From: DASPKT01 sp035626475
GTDB taxonomy: Bacteria > Pseudomonadota > Alphaproteobacteria > Azospirillales > Azospirillaceae
Assembly (NCBI GenBank): GCA_035626475.1
Contig: DASPNP010000015.1
Location: forward strand, 28,410 to 92,409
Direction of reading: 5' to 3'
DNA length: 64,000 nucleotides
Part shown: positions 42,436 to 51,420 of the stretch, piece by piece
How positions within the stretch are numbered: the stretch's first letter is position 1
Layout: every line of letters starts with the position of its first letter
Notes under the pieces: generated by a model
Told to the model about the DNA's origin: nothing
The model's input: the letters and a program-made list of their open reading frames with translations, nothing else
Databases searched by the model: none
Made by a program: the position numbers and the translations under genes

Positions 42436-43996
42436 CCTCGAACGCCGCGCCGGGCGTGCCCGGGCGGTCGAGCAGCGCCACGGTCCCGCCATGGGCCGCC
42501 ACCAGGCTCCGCACGATGGCGAGGCCGAGGCCGGTGCCGCCCGAGGCGCGGGCGGTGGTGAAGAAGGGGGCGAAGACCCGCTCCCGGTCCGCCGCCGCGA
42601 TGCCCGGCCCGTCGTCGGCGACCGTCAGCACTGCCTCCCCGCCCTCGCGCCGCAGCAACAGGGTGACATGGGCGCCCGCGCCGGCATGGCGGGCGGCATT
42701 GTCCAGCAGATGGCCGGCGACGGCCTCCAGCGCCTCCTCCGCCATCGGAAAAGGTCCGGGATCGCTTATGTCCAGCGTCACCGCCAGCCCGGCGGCACGG
42801 TGGCGGGCGGCGAGCGCTTCCAGCACGGCGCCGGCATCGGCGGTGCCGGCGGGGCGCGCCACGTCGGCCCGGGCCAGCTCCAGCAGCCGGCGCACCAGCC
42901 GCGACAGCCGCTCCGCCTCCTGGTCCAGATGGCCGAGGAAGCGCGCGCGCTCCTCGCCGCCCATCTCGTCCAGATGGTCGCGCAGCAGCTCCACCGTGCC
43001 GCGGATGGTGGTCAGCGGCGTCTTGAACTCGTGCGAGACATGGGCGGCGAAGTCGCGGATATAGTCGGCCCGGCGCTCCAGCGTGCCGGCCATGGTGGAC
43101 AGCGCCGCCGCCAGCTCCGCCACCTCGCGCACGGCGGCCGGGGCGGGGTGCGCCATGGCGCCGCGCTCTCCGCGGGCCGCGCGCTTGGCCTGGTCGGTGA
43201 CGGCGCGCAGCGGCCGGCCGATGGCGGCGGCGCCCAGCCAGGCCAGACCGCCGACCGCGGCCAGCAGCAGCAGCGACAGGCCCGCCAGATGCCAGCGCTT
43301 GCCGTACAGCGCCTCGCCGATGGTGCTGGGGGTCCGCGACAGCAGCACGGCGCCGATGGCGCGGTCACCCTCCAGCACCGGCAATGCCGTGAAGACGCGC
43401 ACCTCGGCGTTGCGCGCCAGCGGTCCCAGCAGCGGGGGCGGGGTGCGGCGGCCGCGGCGGCGCAACACGCTGACCGGCTCGCCCGCCAGAGCCCGCGCCA
43501 CCTCCTCCTGCCCCAGCAGCGAGCCGCCGGCCGCCTCGCCCGTGCCGGCCACGGCGGTGCCGCGCGCATCCACCACCCGCATGCCCGCGAGCGTCGTGCG
43601 CTGCGCCTCCCGCAGCACCGGCCCCAGCGCGGCTCCGGCGGCCAGGGCGGCCGGGCTCGGGGCTGTCGCGGCCGGACTGGGGTCGGGCGGCGGCGGCAGC
43701 ACCGGGTCGTCGGCCAGGTCCAGCGATGCCCCGCGTGGCAGCCAGGGCGCGTCGTAGCCGGGGGCGCGGGTCCAGCGCGGGTCCACCGGCACCCCCTCCT
43801 CCGCCGAGCCGCCGGCCGCGCGCCAGGCCGCCCGGTAGGCGGCGGCGACCAGGGCGGCCTGGGCGATGAGCTCGGACTCGGTCTGCCGCACCAGCGCGCT
43901 CTCATAGAGCCGGAGCACCCAGATGCCGCTCAGCGGCAGCAGCAGCGCCGCCAGCGCCATGGTCAGCAGCACCAGCCCGATCCCGGGGCGCCTCAT
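42401..43996 (-). CDS. creC: CreC-type sensor histidine kinase
   Basis: Predicted 531-residue inner-membrane kinase. The ATG at 43996 begins a TM helix (VLLTMALAALLLPLSGIWVL); the upstream in-frame extension runs through repeat sequence and is rejected. A ~270-residue periplasmic sensor includes a Pro-rich stretch (PVLPPPPDPSPAATAPSPAA). TM2 (LSLLLLAAVGGLAWLGAAAI) and a HAMP domain follow, then HisKA with HVSHEFKTPLTTIRGTVELL. The ATPase has HLLDNAARHA, DDGPGIAAADRE and FFTTARASGGTGLGLAIVRS. It lies downstream of an OmpR-type regulator, and CreD is divergent, so I call it CreC by context. In E. coli CreBC responds to carbon metabolism and cell-wall state. Confidence 0.82.
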   Translation of the reverse strand: MRRPGIGLVLLTMALAALLLPLSGIWVLRLYESALVRQTESELIAQAALVAAAYRAAWRAAGGSAEEGVPVDPRWTRAPGYDAPWLPRGASLDLADDPVLPPPPDPSPAATAPSPAALAAGAALGPVLREAQRTTLAGMRVVDARGTAVAGTGEAAGGSLLGQEEVARALAGEPVSVLRRRGRRTPPPLLGPLARNAEVRVFTALPVLEGDRAIGAVLLSRTPSTIGEALYGKRWHLAGLSLLLLAAVGGLAWLGAAAIGRPLRAVTDQAKRAARGERGAMAHPAPAAVREVAELAAALSTMAGTLERRADYIRDFAAHVSHEFKTPLTTIRGTVELLRDHLDEMGGEERARFLGHLDQEAERLSRLVRRLLELARADVARPAGTADAGAVLEALAARHRAAGLAVTLDISDPGPFPMAEEALEAVAGHLLDNAARHAGAGAHVTLLLRREGGEAVLTVADDGPGIAAADRERVFAPFFTTARASGGTGLGLAIVRSLVAAHGGTVALLDRPGTPGAAFEVRLPSPPPGSG

Positions 43997-44039
43997 GGGA
44001 TGCGCCTCATGGCGGAGAGCTTTGCACGGTCGCCAACAA

Positions 44040-44169
44040 GCCCCCTCTCCCAGGGGGAGAGGGTTGGGGTGAGGGGGTAAGAGGGTCGGGGAAGGGCACC
44101 TCATCGACGTTTGCCTCTGCTCCGCGTTCCCGTACCCCCTCTCCCTGTCCCTCTCCCCCTGGGAGAGGG
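44040..44169. repeat. short family-D-like inverted repeat
   Basis: Arms CCCCCTCTCCCAGGGGGAGA and TCTCCCCCTGGGAGAGGG flank a ~90-base centre without the GGTCGACC core of the long copies. It lies between the creB-like and creC-like genes and would be transcribed with both; it may lower expression of the kinase relative to the regulator. Confidence 0.7.
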
Positions 44170-44218
44170 CACGCAACACCGCCCGCGGGCAACTGTGCAA
44201 AGCTCTCCATGACCAGCC

Positions 44219-44899
44219 TCATCCGCAGTCCGACAGCTTGTAGCCGAGCCCGTGCGCGGTCTCCACCGGCGCGCCGCCCACCGCCTGGAACTTGGCCCGG
44301 ATGCGCCTGATGTGGCTGTCGACCGTCCGGTCGCTGACGTAATGGTCGGTGCCGTAGGCGCCGTCCATCAGCGCGTCGCGGCTGAAGACCTTGGCCGGCC
44401 GTTCCGCCAGGGTGCGCAGCAGGCCGAACTCGGTCGCGGTCAGCACCACCTCCGCCCCGTCCCAGAAGGCGCGGAAGCCCTCCAGGTCGAGGCGCAGCCG
44501 GCCGCGCTCCAGCGCCTTGGGCGCCTCGGGCTCCATGGGCGCCGTCCGGCGCAGCACGGCCCTGACCCGCGCCACCAGCTCGCGCGGGGAGAAGGGCTTG
44601 GTCACGTAGTCGTCGCCGCCCAGTTCCAGCCCCAGCACCCGGTCGATCTCGTCGTCGCGCGAGGAGAGGAAGATGATGGGCGTGCGGCCCTTGGCGCGCA
44701 GTCGCCGGCACACCTCCATCCCGTCGGGCCCGGGCATCATCACGTCCAGCAGCACCAGGTCGGGCGGGCGCGCCGCGGCCGATGCCAGCCCCGCGGCGCC
44801 GTCGGCGGCCTCCTCCACCTCGAAGCCCTCGCGCGCCAGGGCGAAGCGGACGACGTCGCGGATGCCGGGATCGTCGTCGATCAGCAGGATGCGGCTCAT
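44219..44899 (-). CDS. creB: CreB-type OmpR-family response regulator
   Basis: Predicted 226-residue two-domain regulator. The receiver shows SRILLIDDDPGIRDVVRFAL, acceptor Asp in PDLVLLDVMMPGPDGMEVC, LSSRDDE and the conserved Lys in DYVTKPFSPRELVARVRAVL. The C-terminal winged helix has LTATEFGLLRTLAERPAKVF and VDSHIRRIRAKFQAVGG, ending VETAHGLGYKLSDCG. It is the first gene of the kinase operon and is divergent from creD. Three in-phase CTGCAC elements in the 109-base intergenic region are candidate binding sites, arranged like the 11-bp direct repeats used by OmpR-family proteins. Confidence 0.88.
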   Translation of the reverse strand: MSRILLIDDDPGIRDVVRFALAREGFEVEEAADGAAGLASAAARPPDLVLLDVMMPGPDGMEVCRRLRAKGRTPIIFLSSRDDEIDRVLGLELGGDDYVTKPFSPRELVARVRAVLRRTAPMEPEAPKALERGRLRLDLEGFRAFWDGAEVVLTATEFGLLRTLAERPAKVFSRDALMDGAYGTDHYVSDRTVDSHIRRIRAKFQAVGGAPVETAHGLGYKLSDCG

Positions 44900-44920
44900 G
44901 GCGCGATCCTAGCCGAAGCC

Positions 44921-44959
44921 CTGCACGAAATCTGCACGGGCGCTCCATCACCGCTGCAC
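44921..44959. promoter_or_regulatory. phased CTGCAC direct repeats between creB and creD
   Basis: CTGCAC occurs at 44921-44926, 44932-44937 and 44954-44959. The offsets are 11 and 22 bases, i.e. whole helical turns. The E. coli CreB box is TTCAC-N6-TTCAC, also an 11-base direct repeat; here the element reads TGCAC-N6-TGCAC. It sits between the divergent starts of creB and creD, where a response-regulator target is expected. Confidence 0.6.
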
Positions 44960-45008
44960 GGGCGCGCGTCAGGCTGGTCCCATCCCGACCCCTCACGGAG
45001 GAACGAAG

Positions 45009-46391
45009 ATGACCAGCGTGACAGAGACCCCGCCCCTTCCCCAGCCGCCCGGCCCCGCCCAGTCCTCCAGCCCCGCCCTGGCCGCCATCCTGGCCCTGCC
45101 CGCCTGGAAGCTGCTGCAGATCGGCGCGGTGCTGCTGGCGACCCTGATCGCCGGCGGCCTCGTCTCCGGCGTGATCGAGGAGCGCGAGCGCCGCCACATG
45201 CAGGTGCTGGAGGAGTTCCAGCGCAGCTGGGGCCCCGCCCAGACCGTGGGCGCGCCGCTGCTGGTGGTGCCCTACGACGCCCCGGCCGGCACGCTGGGCC
45301 AGTCGCCGCAGCGCCGCTACCTGAAGATCGCGCCGGCGAAGCTGAAGGCCGTGACCAGGCTCGAGCCGGAGCGGCGCCGGCGCGGCCTGTTCGAGGCCAC
45401 CGTCTACCAGGCGCGCGCCGGCCTCGAGGGCGCCTTCGCCCTGCCGTCCGAGGCCAAGGCGGCGGAGATGACCGGCGGCGCCCGCCCGCTCTGGGTGGAG
45501 GCCTTCGTGGTGCTGCCGACCTCGGGCCTGACCGGCCTGTCGCCGGAGGACCGCATGGTCTGGGGCGGCACGCCGCTCGCCTGGCAGAACTGCCGCGAGG
45601 CGGTGCCGGCCGCGGAGGACTGCCAGGGCGGCGCCGCGCTGGCCGTCCGCCTGACCGAACCGGTGACGCCGGGAGCGGAGGCCGCCTTCGCCGCGACGCT
45701 GACCCTGCGCGGCACCGGCTCCTACCGGCTGCGCTTCCAGGCGCGCGACATGGAATCGACCGTCTCCGCCCCCTGGCCGACGCCCAGCTTCACCGGCACG
45801 GCGCTGCCCGCCGCCTCCAACGTGACCAAGGAGGGGTTCGAGGCGACCTGGCGCTCGGCCGAATACGCCCTGCCGCAGCATTGGACGGCGCCCCTGGCGG
45901 TGGAGGCCGAGCCGCAGAACGCCAGCGGCGCCGGCGTCGACCTGATCGAGGCGACGCCCGGCTACCGCATGGTCCACCGCGCCTCCAAGTACGACATCCT
46001 GTTCGTGGCGCTCGCCTTCACCACCTATTTCCTGTTCGAGCTGCTGACCGGCGTGCGGATCCATGCCGTGCAGTACGGGCTGCTGGGCCTGTCGTTGACC
46101 CTGTTCGGGCTGCTGCTGGTCTCCTTCAGCGAGCCGCTGGGCTACGCCGCCGCCTATGCGCTCAGCGCCGGCATGGTGCTGGCCCAGGCGACGCTCTTCA
46201 CGGCGGCCGTCACGCGGCGGGCGCGCACGGCGCTGCTCTTCGGGCTGCTGCTGGGCGGGCTGTTCGGCTTCCTCTACGTGCTGCTGAGCCTGGAGACCTA
46301 CGCGCTGCTGGTCGGCACACTCGCCCTGTTCGCGGCGCTGTCGCTGCTGATGGCGGTGACGCAGCGGGTGGCGGGGCGCGCCGCTCCGTAG
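45009..46391 (+). CDS. creD: inner-membrane protein CreD
   Basis: Predicted 460-residue CreD. The ATG at 45009 follows GGAGGAACGAAG. Near the N-terminus a TM helix (LLQIGAVLLATLIAGGLVSG) leads into a large periplasmic domain (EERERRHMQVLEEFQRSWGP, TVGAPLLVVPYDA). The C-terminal third is a cluster of TM helices beginning KYDILFVALAFTTYFLFELL with HAVQYGLLGLSLTLFGLLLV and SFSEPLGYAAAYALSAGMVL, the most conserved CreD blocks. CreD is the main target of CreB and is linked to envelope integrity and colicin tolerance in E. coli. Here it is divergent from creB rather than downstream of creC as in enterobacteria. Confidence 0.93.
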   Translation: MTSVTETPPLPQPPGPAQSSSPALAAILALPAWKLLQIGAVLLATLIAGGLVSGVIEERERRHMQVLEEFQRSWGPAQTVGAPLLVVPYDAPAGTLGQSPQRRYLKIAPAKLKAVTRLEPERRRRGLFEATVYQARAGLEGAFALPSEAKAAEMTGGARPLWVEAFVVLPTSGLTGLSPEDRMVWGGTPLAWQNCREAVPAAEDCQGGAALAVRLTEPVTPGAEAAFAATLTLRGTGSYRLRFQARDMESTVSAPWPTPSFTGTALPAASNVTKEGFEATWRSAEYALPQHWTAPLAVEAEPQNASGAGVDLIEATPGYRMVHRASKYDILFVALAFTTYFLFELLTGVRIHAVQYGLLGLSLTLFGLLLVSFSEPLGYAAAYALSAGMVLAQATLFTAAVTRRARTALLFGLLLGGLFGFLYVLLSLETYALLVGTLALFAALSLLMAVTQRVAGRAAP

Positions 46392-46591
46392 GTCGGGAGC
46401 GGCCGGAGGCGTATCCCGACATCCCGGGCGGGGACATGTCGGGATACGCTCCGCTCCTCCCGACCTACGGGGCTGAACCGTGCTGCGTCCTTCGACATGC
46501 TCAGGATGAGGGAGGGAGTACGCTAGGCACCCCCGGTTCTCTCACCGGGAGCAGCTGAAACATCCTCATCCTGAGCCTGTCGAAGGACGCA
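46388..46591. repeat. adjacent B-variant and C palindromes
   Basis: The first unit (46388-46473) is a B-type variant with arms CCGTAGGTCGGGAGCG and CTCCCGACCTACGG around GTATCCCGACA/TGTCGGGATAC. The second (46485-46591) has C arms CGTCCTTCGACATGCTCAGG and CCTGTCGAAGGACGC. Together they fill most of the 306-base gap between creD and purT. No outer A arms are present here, showing that B and C can occur alone. Confidence 0.75.
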
Positions 46592-46643
46592 CAGCGTCAA
46601 CGCTGCCCATCGGATGGCCCCGCGCATCCCGGGTTGCCAAGCG

Positions 46644-46671
46644 TCGGTGGGAGGTGCACATCTCCCGCCGA
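46644..46671 (+). promoter_or_regulatory. hairpin in the purT leader region
   Basis: TCGGTGGGAG pairs with CTCCCGCCGA (10 pairs, one G-T) around the 8-base loop GTGCACAT. It ends 26 bases before the purT start, without a T run, so it is not a classical terminator. It could be a leader hairpin or a regulator site; I do not recognise a riboswitch class. Confidence 0.3.
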
Positions 46672-46697
46672 TGACAATCCCTGCCCCGGAGGCCCGC

Positions 46698-47870
46698 ATG
46701 ACCCCCACCGCCACCATCCTGCTCCTGGGCTCCGGCGAGCTTGGGCGGGAGTTCGCCATCTCGGCCAAGCGGCTGGGCTGCCGGGTGATCGCCTGCGACT
46801 CTTACGCCGACGCCCCGGCCATGCAGGTGGCGGACGCGGCGGAGGTCTTCCCGATGCTGGACGGCGCGGCGCTGCGGGCCGTCATCGACCGCCACGCCCC
46901 CGACCTGATCGTGCCGGAGATCGAGGCGATCCGGACCGAGGTGCTGGCGGAGGTGGAGGCGGCGGGCCGCACGGTGGTGCCGTCCGCCCGCGCCACGCTG
47001 GTGACCATGAACCGCGACCGCATCCGCGAGGTCGCCGCCACCGACCTGTCCTTGCGCACCTCCCGCTACCGCTACGCCGAGAGCCTGGAGGAGGTGCGCG
47101 CCGGCGCCGCCCACACCGGTTTCCCCTGCGTGATCAAGCCGGTCATGTCGTCGAGCGGCAAGGGCCAGAGCACCGTCCAGGACGAGGCCGGGCTGCAGGC
47201 CGCCTGGGAGTACGCGGTCGCCAACATGCGCGGCGACAGGCGCAAGGTCATCGTCGAGGAGTTCATCCGCTTCGAGTACGAGATCACCCTGCTGACCATC
47301 CGCACCCGCCAGGGCGTGCTGTTCTGCGCCCCCATCGGCCACCGGCAGGAGCGCGGCGACTACCAGGAGAGCTGGCAGCCCCAGCCGATGGACCCGAAGC
47401 TGCTGGAGCAGGCGCAGGAGATGGCGCGGCGGGTGGTCGACGATCTCGGCGGCTACGGCCTGTTCGGGGTGGAGTTCTTCGTGACGAAGGACGAGGTCGT
47501 CTTCTCCGAGCTGTCGCCGCGCCCGCACGACACCGGGCTGGTGACGCTGCTGTCGCAGAACCTCAGCGAGTTCGACCTTCACGCCCGCGCCATCCTCGGC
47601 CTGCCGATCCCCGAGATCCGCCAGGCCGGTCCCACCGCCTCCGCCGTCATCCTGGCCGACCGGGACGCAGGCGACTTCCGCTTCGAGGGGCTGGCCGAGG
47701 CGCTGGCCCTGGGCCGCCCGGGCTCGGACGTCGACGTCCGCCTCTTCGGCAAGCCCACCACCCGCCCCTACCGCCGCATGGGCGTGGCCCTTGCCCAGGG
47801 CGCCAATGTGGAGGAGGCGCGGGCGACGGCGGTCGCGGCGGCGGGCAAGGTGCGGATCGTGTACGGGTGA
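46698..47870 (+). CDS. purT: formate-dependent phosphoribosylglycinamide formyltransferase 2
   Basis: Predicted 390-residue ATP-grasp enzyme (E. coli PurT has 392). It makes formyl-GAR from GAR, formate and ATP in purine synthesis. The ATG at 46698 follows GGAGG and gives the family N-terminus TATILLLGSGELGREFAISA. Key blocks are DLIVPEIEAIRTEVL, the ATP-grasp VIKPVMSSSGKGQS, FIRFEYEITLLTIRT, the PIGHRQERGDYQESWQPQPM substrate loop and FSELSPRPHDTGLVT with metal ligands. It stands alone, followed by a convergent kinase gene beyond a repeat. Because it consumes formate, it is relevant to the loss of formate dehydrogenase elsewhere in the window, though no direct link is shown. Confidence 0.95.
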   Translation: MTPTATILLLGSGELGREFAISAKRLGCRVIACDSYADAPAMQVADAAEVFPMLDGAALRAVIDRHAPDLIVPEIEAIRTEVLAEVEAAGRTVVPSARATLVTMNRDRIREVAATDLSLRTSRYRYAESLEEVRAGAAHTGFPCVIKPVMSSSGKGQSTVQDEAGLQAAWEYAVANMRGDRRKVIVEEFIRFEYEITLLTIRTRQGVLFCAPIGHRQERGDYQESWQPQPMDPKLLEQAQEMARRVVDDLGGYGLFGVEFFVTKDEVVFSELSPRPHDTGLVTLLSQNLSEFDLHARAILGLPIPEIRQAGPTASAVILADRDAGDFRFEGLAEALALGRPGSDVDVRLFGKPTTRPYRRMGVALAQGANVEEARATAVAAAGKVRIVYG

Positions 47871-47876
47871 GGGTGA

Positions 47877-48077
47877 ATATCCTTCTCCCCTTGCGGGAGA
47901 AGGAGGGACCCATTGCGACAGCAATGGGGGGATGAGGGGTCGACCGCCGCAGGCGGGCGTTCTCAACGGCTTAGCTTGGCATAGGGGTCGAGAACGCCGG
48001 GCTGCCGCCCGCCGACCCCTCACCCTCCCACCGCTTCGCGGCGGACCCCATCCCTCTCCCGCAAGGGGCGAGGGATA
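47877..48077. repeat. ~200-bp nested inverted-repeat element (family D), copy 4
   Basis: Between convergent purT and the hybrid kinase. About 150 bases are identical, bar one visible mismatch, to the reverse complement of the copy at 53640-53841 (for example CTCAACGGCTTAGCTTGGCA here). Ends are CTTCTCCCCTTGCGGGAGAA and CCTCTCCCGCAAGGGGCGAG. Confidence 0.87.
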
Positions 48078-48086
48078 GGGGCGCCC

Positions 48087-51000
48087 CTACCCCTCCGCCA
48101 CGACCTCCGCCCTCTCCTCCATGCACGCCGCCAGCGCGGACGAGAGTTCGCGCGCGGTGACCGGCTTGCTGGCGACGGCGAGGCCCAGGCGGGCGGCTTC
48201 GCCCAGGGCCTCGGGCGAGGTCTCGCCGGTGACCATGATGCCCGGAAGGTCGCGGCCCAGCCGCGCGCGCACGGCGCGGACCACCTCGGCGCCGGTCTCG
48301 CCGTCGCGCAGCCGGTAGTCCGACAGGATCAGGTCGGGCGCCCGGCCGCCCTCCAGCTCCCGCAGGGCCTGGGCGCCCGAGGCGGCGAGGCGCACGGCGT
48401 AGCCCCAGCTCTCCAGCAGCACGCGCATGCCCAGCGCCACCAGCGCGTCGTCCTCCACCAGCAGCACGGTGCGGCCATGGCCGGCGAGGCCGCCGCCGGT
48501 GTGCGGCACGGGCGCCGGCACCTGCCGGGCGCAGCCCAGCGGCACCTCGACCGTGAAGCAGGAGCCGCAGCCGGGCTCCGACGACACCGTGACCGGATGG
48601 CCCAGCAGGCGCGACAGGCGGCGGACGATGGCGAGGCCGAGGCCCAGCCCCTGCTCGCGGTCGCGGCCCTCATTGCCGATCTGGACGAACTCCTCGAAGA
48701 TTTCGGCGCATTTGTCGGCCGGGATGCCGATGCCGGTGTCGCGCACCTCGATCCGCACCGCGTCGCCGGCGCGGCGGCAGGCCACGCGCACATGGCCGCC
48801 GGCCGGCGTGTAGCGGAGCGCGTTCTCCGTCAGGTTCCGCACCACCCGGCCCAGCAGGGTCGGGTCGGAGCGCACGACCAGGCCGCCCACCCCCGCCACC
48901 GACCAGGACAGGCCGCGCGCGGCCGCCGCCGGGCCGTGCGTCGCCTCCAGGTCGGCCAGCAGCTCGGCCAGGGGGAAGTCGCGCGGTTCCGCCTTCACCG
49001 TGCCGGCGTCCAGCCGCGATATGTCCAGCAGCCCGTCCAGCAGCCCCTTCAGAGCGTGCAGCGACCGGTCGAGATGGCCCAGCACCTCGCGCCCGGTGCC
49101 CGACGGCAGGTAGCCCTCCAGCACGGACGCCAGCAGCATCGCGCCCTGCATGGGCTGGCGGAGGTCGTGGCTGGCGGCGGCCAGGAACTTGGACTTGGCG
49201 AGGTTGGCGCGCTCCGCCTCCTGCCGGGCGGTGTCGGCCTGCTCCTTGGCGCGCAGCAGCTCCTCGGCGGCGCGCTGGCGGTCGGTCTCGGCCTGCTTGC
49301 GCTCGGTCACGTCGTTGGCGGCGACGATGAAGTGCAGCGGCCCGCCCCGCCGGTCGCGCTCCAGCGCCACCGTCAGATGCGCCCAGACCGTGTGCCCGTC
49401 CTTGTGCAGGTAGCGTTTCTCCAGCTCGTAGGTGCCGATGTCGCCGCGCTTCAGCGCCCGGCCCATGTCGCGGTCGGCGCCCTTGTCGTCGGGGTGGGTG
49501 ACCCGCCAGGTGTCGAGCGCGCACAGCTCGTCCGCCCGGTAGCCCAGCATGGCGCTGAAGCGGCGGTTGACCCGGGCGAAGGTGCCGTCGGGGCGGATCA
49601 GGGCGAAGCCGGCGGCGGCCTGCTCGAACACGGTGCGGAAGCGCGCCTCGCTGTCGCGCAGCGCCGTCTCCGCCTCCTTGGCGGCGGTGATGTCGCGCGA
49701 GGTGGAGAGCAGCCGGGCCGGCAGCCCGTCGGGCCCGCAGATGGGCGTGACCGCCACGTCCCACCATTTCAGGACGCCGCGCGCCGTCGGGCAGGGGGCG
49801 GTGAAGCGGCCGGTGCCGCCGGCCCGCGCCACGGCCAGCGCCGCCCGCACGACCGGCCGGTCCGGCTCGCCCCAGAAGCCGGTCCACACCTGGCCCTGGA
49901 AGGGGGTGAAATCCTCGATGTCCATGGCGCAGCGGCCGGGGCCGTTCATGGAGAGCAGGCGGCCCTCCAGGTCCAGCACCTTGACGCAGTCGGGGCTGCT
50001 CTCGACCACGCTGTGGGCGAAGGCCTCGCTCGCCTCCAGCGCCAGGCCGCGCGCGGCCAGCGCCGCCGCCATGTCGTTGAAGGCGTCGGCCAGCGGCGCC
50101 AGGTCGCTGGTCGCCACCTCAGCGCGCACCGACAGGTCGCCGTCGCGCCAGCGCCGCGCGGTGCGGGTCAGGCGCCGGATCGGGTCCTGCAGGTGCCGCC
50201 GCCCCAGCCAGTGCGTCGCCACCAGGGTCGCGGCCAGCGCCGCCGCCAGCAGCATCAGGCCGCCCGCCAGCGTGCGCGAGATGGGCGCCAGCGCCGCCGC
50301 CTTGTCGATGCCCACCGCGACGAACAGCCCGGCGGCGGGCTTCACCGGCGCGTAGGCCAGCAGCCGGGGCACGCCGTCCAGGCCCGGCATCTCGCGCACA
50401 CCCTCCTCGGACGAGCGCGCCAGCGCCAGGTAGGAGTCCGGCAGCCGCGAACCGACCAGCCCCGGTACGCCCGGCGTGCGCATCAGCACCACGCCGTCGC
50501 GGTCGGCCACCGTCAGCGAGGCGTTGGCCGGCAGGGGCTTGCGCGCCAGGTAATCCTCGATCCAGTCGGATTCCACCGCCGCGGCGATAGCGCCGGTGAC
50601 GCGGCCGCCGGCATCGCTGACGGGCATGGCGAAGGGCAGGATGCGCCGGCCGGTCAGCCGGTGCTGGACGCTGGCGCCGACGCGGAACGGCAGCCCGCCC
50701 AGAGCCGCCCGGATGTGCTCGCGGTCGCCGAGGCGCAGCCCGATCGCCGTCGGCTCGGTGGAGCAGCGGACGGCGCCCTGGGCGTCGGTCACGTAGAAGG
50801 ACAGGTAGGCCGGATATTCCGGCCGCAGCCGCCCCATCAGCGCCTGGCAGTCGGAATCGTCGCCGTCGCGCACCGCCTGGGTCTGGCGCAGGGTGGAGAG
50901 CACGTTGTGGATGCCGTCGACGACGCGCATCTGCTCGCCCTCGACCATCGAGAGCAGCCGCTGCGCCTGGTCGTAGGCGTCCAGCGTCGCCTTGCTGCGC

Positions 51001-51158
51001 AGGTGCCAGGCGTTGAAGGCCTCGAACGCGGCCAGCGGCAGCAGCGAGATGAAGGCGATGACCGGAAGGATGCGCATCAGGCTGGGACGGCGCGCCGCCC
51101 GGCGCCGGCCGGCCGGTGCGGCGGCGCTGATGGTGCTGGCGGCGTCCCGGGAAGTCAT
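48087..51158 (-). CDS. transmembrane hybrid sensor histidine kinase with receiver domain
   Basis: Predicted 1023-residue membrane kinase. The ATG at 51158 follows GGGTGGAA. TM1 is near residues 28-46 (LPVIAFISLLPLAAFEAFNA). A Cache-like periplasmic sensor (about 50-280: LSMVEGEQMRVVDGIHNVLS, YPAYLSFYVTDAQGAVRC) ends at TM2 (LAGGLMLLAAALAATLVATH). HAMP, two or three PAS modules and a coiled linker follow. HisKA has FLAAASHDLRQPMQGAMLLA; the ATPase has NLTENALRYTPAGG, DTGIGIPADKC and REQGLGLGLAIVRRLSRLLG. The C-terminal receiver has LILSDYRLRDGETG with the acceptor Asp. The family is close to kinases that work with single-domain partners. It is divergent from the HWE kinase. Confidence 0.9.
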   Translation of the reverse strand: MTSRDAASTISAAAPAGRRRAARRPSLMRILPVIAFISLLPLAAFEAFNAWHLRSKATLDAYDQAQRLLSMVEGEQMRVVDGIHNVLSTLRQTQAVRDGDDSDCQALMGRLRPEYPAYLSFYVTDAQGAVRCSTEPTAIGLRLGDREHIRAALGGLPFRVGASVQHRLTGRRILPFAMPVSDAGGRVTGAIAAAVESDWIEDYLARKPLPANASLTVADRDGVVLMRTPGVPGLVGSRLPDSYLALARSSEEGVREMPGLDGVPRLLAYAPVKPAAGLFVAVGIDKAAALAPISRTLAGGLMLLAAALAATLVATHWLGRRHLQDPIRRLTRTARRWRDGDLSVRAEVATSDLAPLADAFNDMAAALAARGLALEASEAFAHSVVESSPDCVKVLDLEGRLLSMNGPGRCAMDIEDFTPFQGQVWTGFWGEPDRPVVRAALAVARAGGTGRFTAPCPTARGVLKWWDVAVTPICGPDGLPARLLSTSRDITAAKEAETALRDSEARFRTVFEQAAAGFALIRPDGTFARVNRRFSAMLGYRADELCALDTWRVTHPDDKGADRDMGRALKRGDIGTYELEKRYLHKDGHTVWAHLTVALERDRRGGPLHFIVAANDVTERKQAETDRQRAAEELLRAKEQADTARQEAERANLAKSKFLAAASHDLRQPMQGAMLLASVLEGYLPSGTGREVLGHLDRSLHALKGLLDGLLDISRLDAGTVKAEPRDFPLAELLADLEATHGPAAAARGLSWSVAGVGGLVVRSDPTLLGRVVRNLTENALRYTPAGGHVRVACRRAGDAVRIEVRDTGIGIPADKCAEIFEEFVQIGNEGRDREQGLGLGLAIVRRLSRLLGHPVTVSSEPGCGSCFTVEVPLGCARQVPAPVPHTGGGLAGHGRTVLLVEDDALVALGMRVLLESWGYAVRLAASGAQALRELEGGRAPDLILSDYRLRDGETGAEVVRAVRARLGRDLPGIMVTGETSPEALGEAARLGLAVASKPVTARELSSALAACMEERAEVVAEG

Positions 51159-51420
51159 GACTTCCACCCCATGCTTGCGACATGGTTAATTTCCGGGTGG
51201 ATTGCTTAAGGGTTCATTACCTCCGCATGATCAAGTGCTTGTTCATCAAAGCTATTCGGAGGTGGGGCAGGTGTCCCGGATGGGCCGGACTCAACCTTAG
51301 TTCGGGGTGTTCGGCCCCATTTGGCGCAGCGGCCGCATGCTTCGGCGAAAGAATGGCCGGGTGTCCCGCCCCTGGTGTATCATCGGGTGCTGCGCTTCGA
51401 TCTCAAGGGATGGCCGCGCC

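Noticed and set aside
41029..42492. 487-codon minus-strand frame opposite the chemoreceptor
   Set aside because: Antisense shadow; the Gly/Arg/His/Leu-rich product has no domain and the sense strand encodes the conserved chemotaxis signalling hairpin.
43997..44200. 68-codon N-terminal extension of the CreC-type kinase
   Set aside because: It is translation of the repeat at 44040-44169; the membrane helix starts right after the ATG at 43996.
46566..48023. Recurring peptide MRGRRAAARRSRPLCQ seen here and at 53694
   Set aside because: It is translation of the family-D repeat copies at 47877 and 53640, not a conserved protein.
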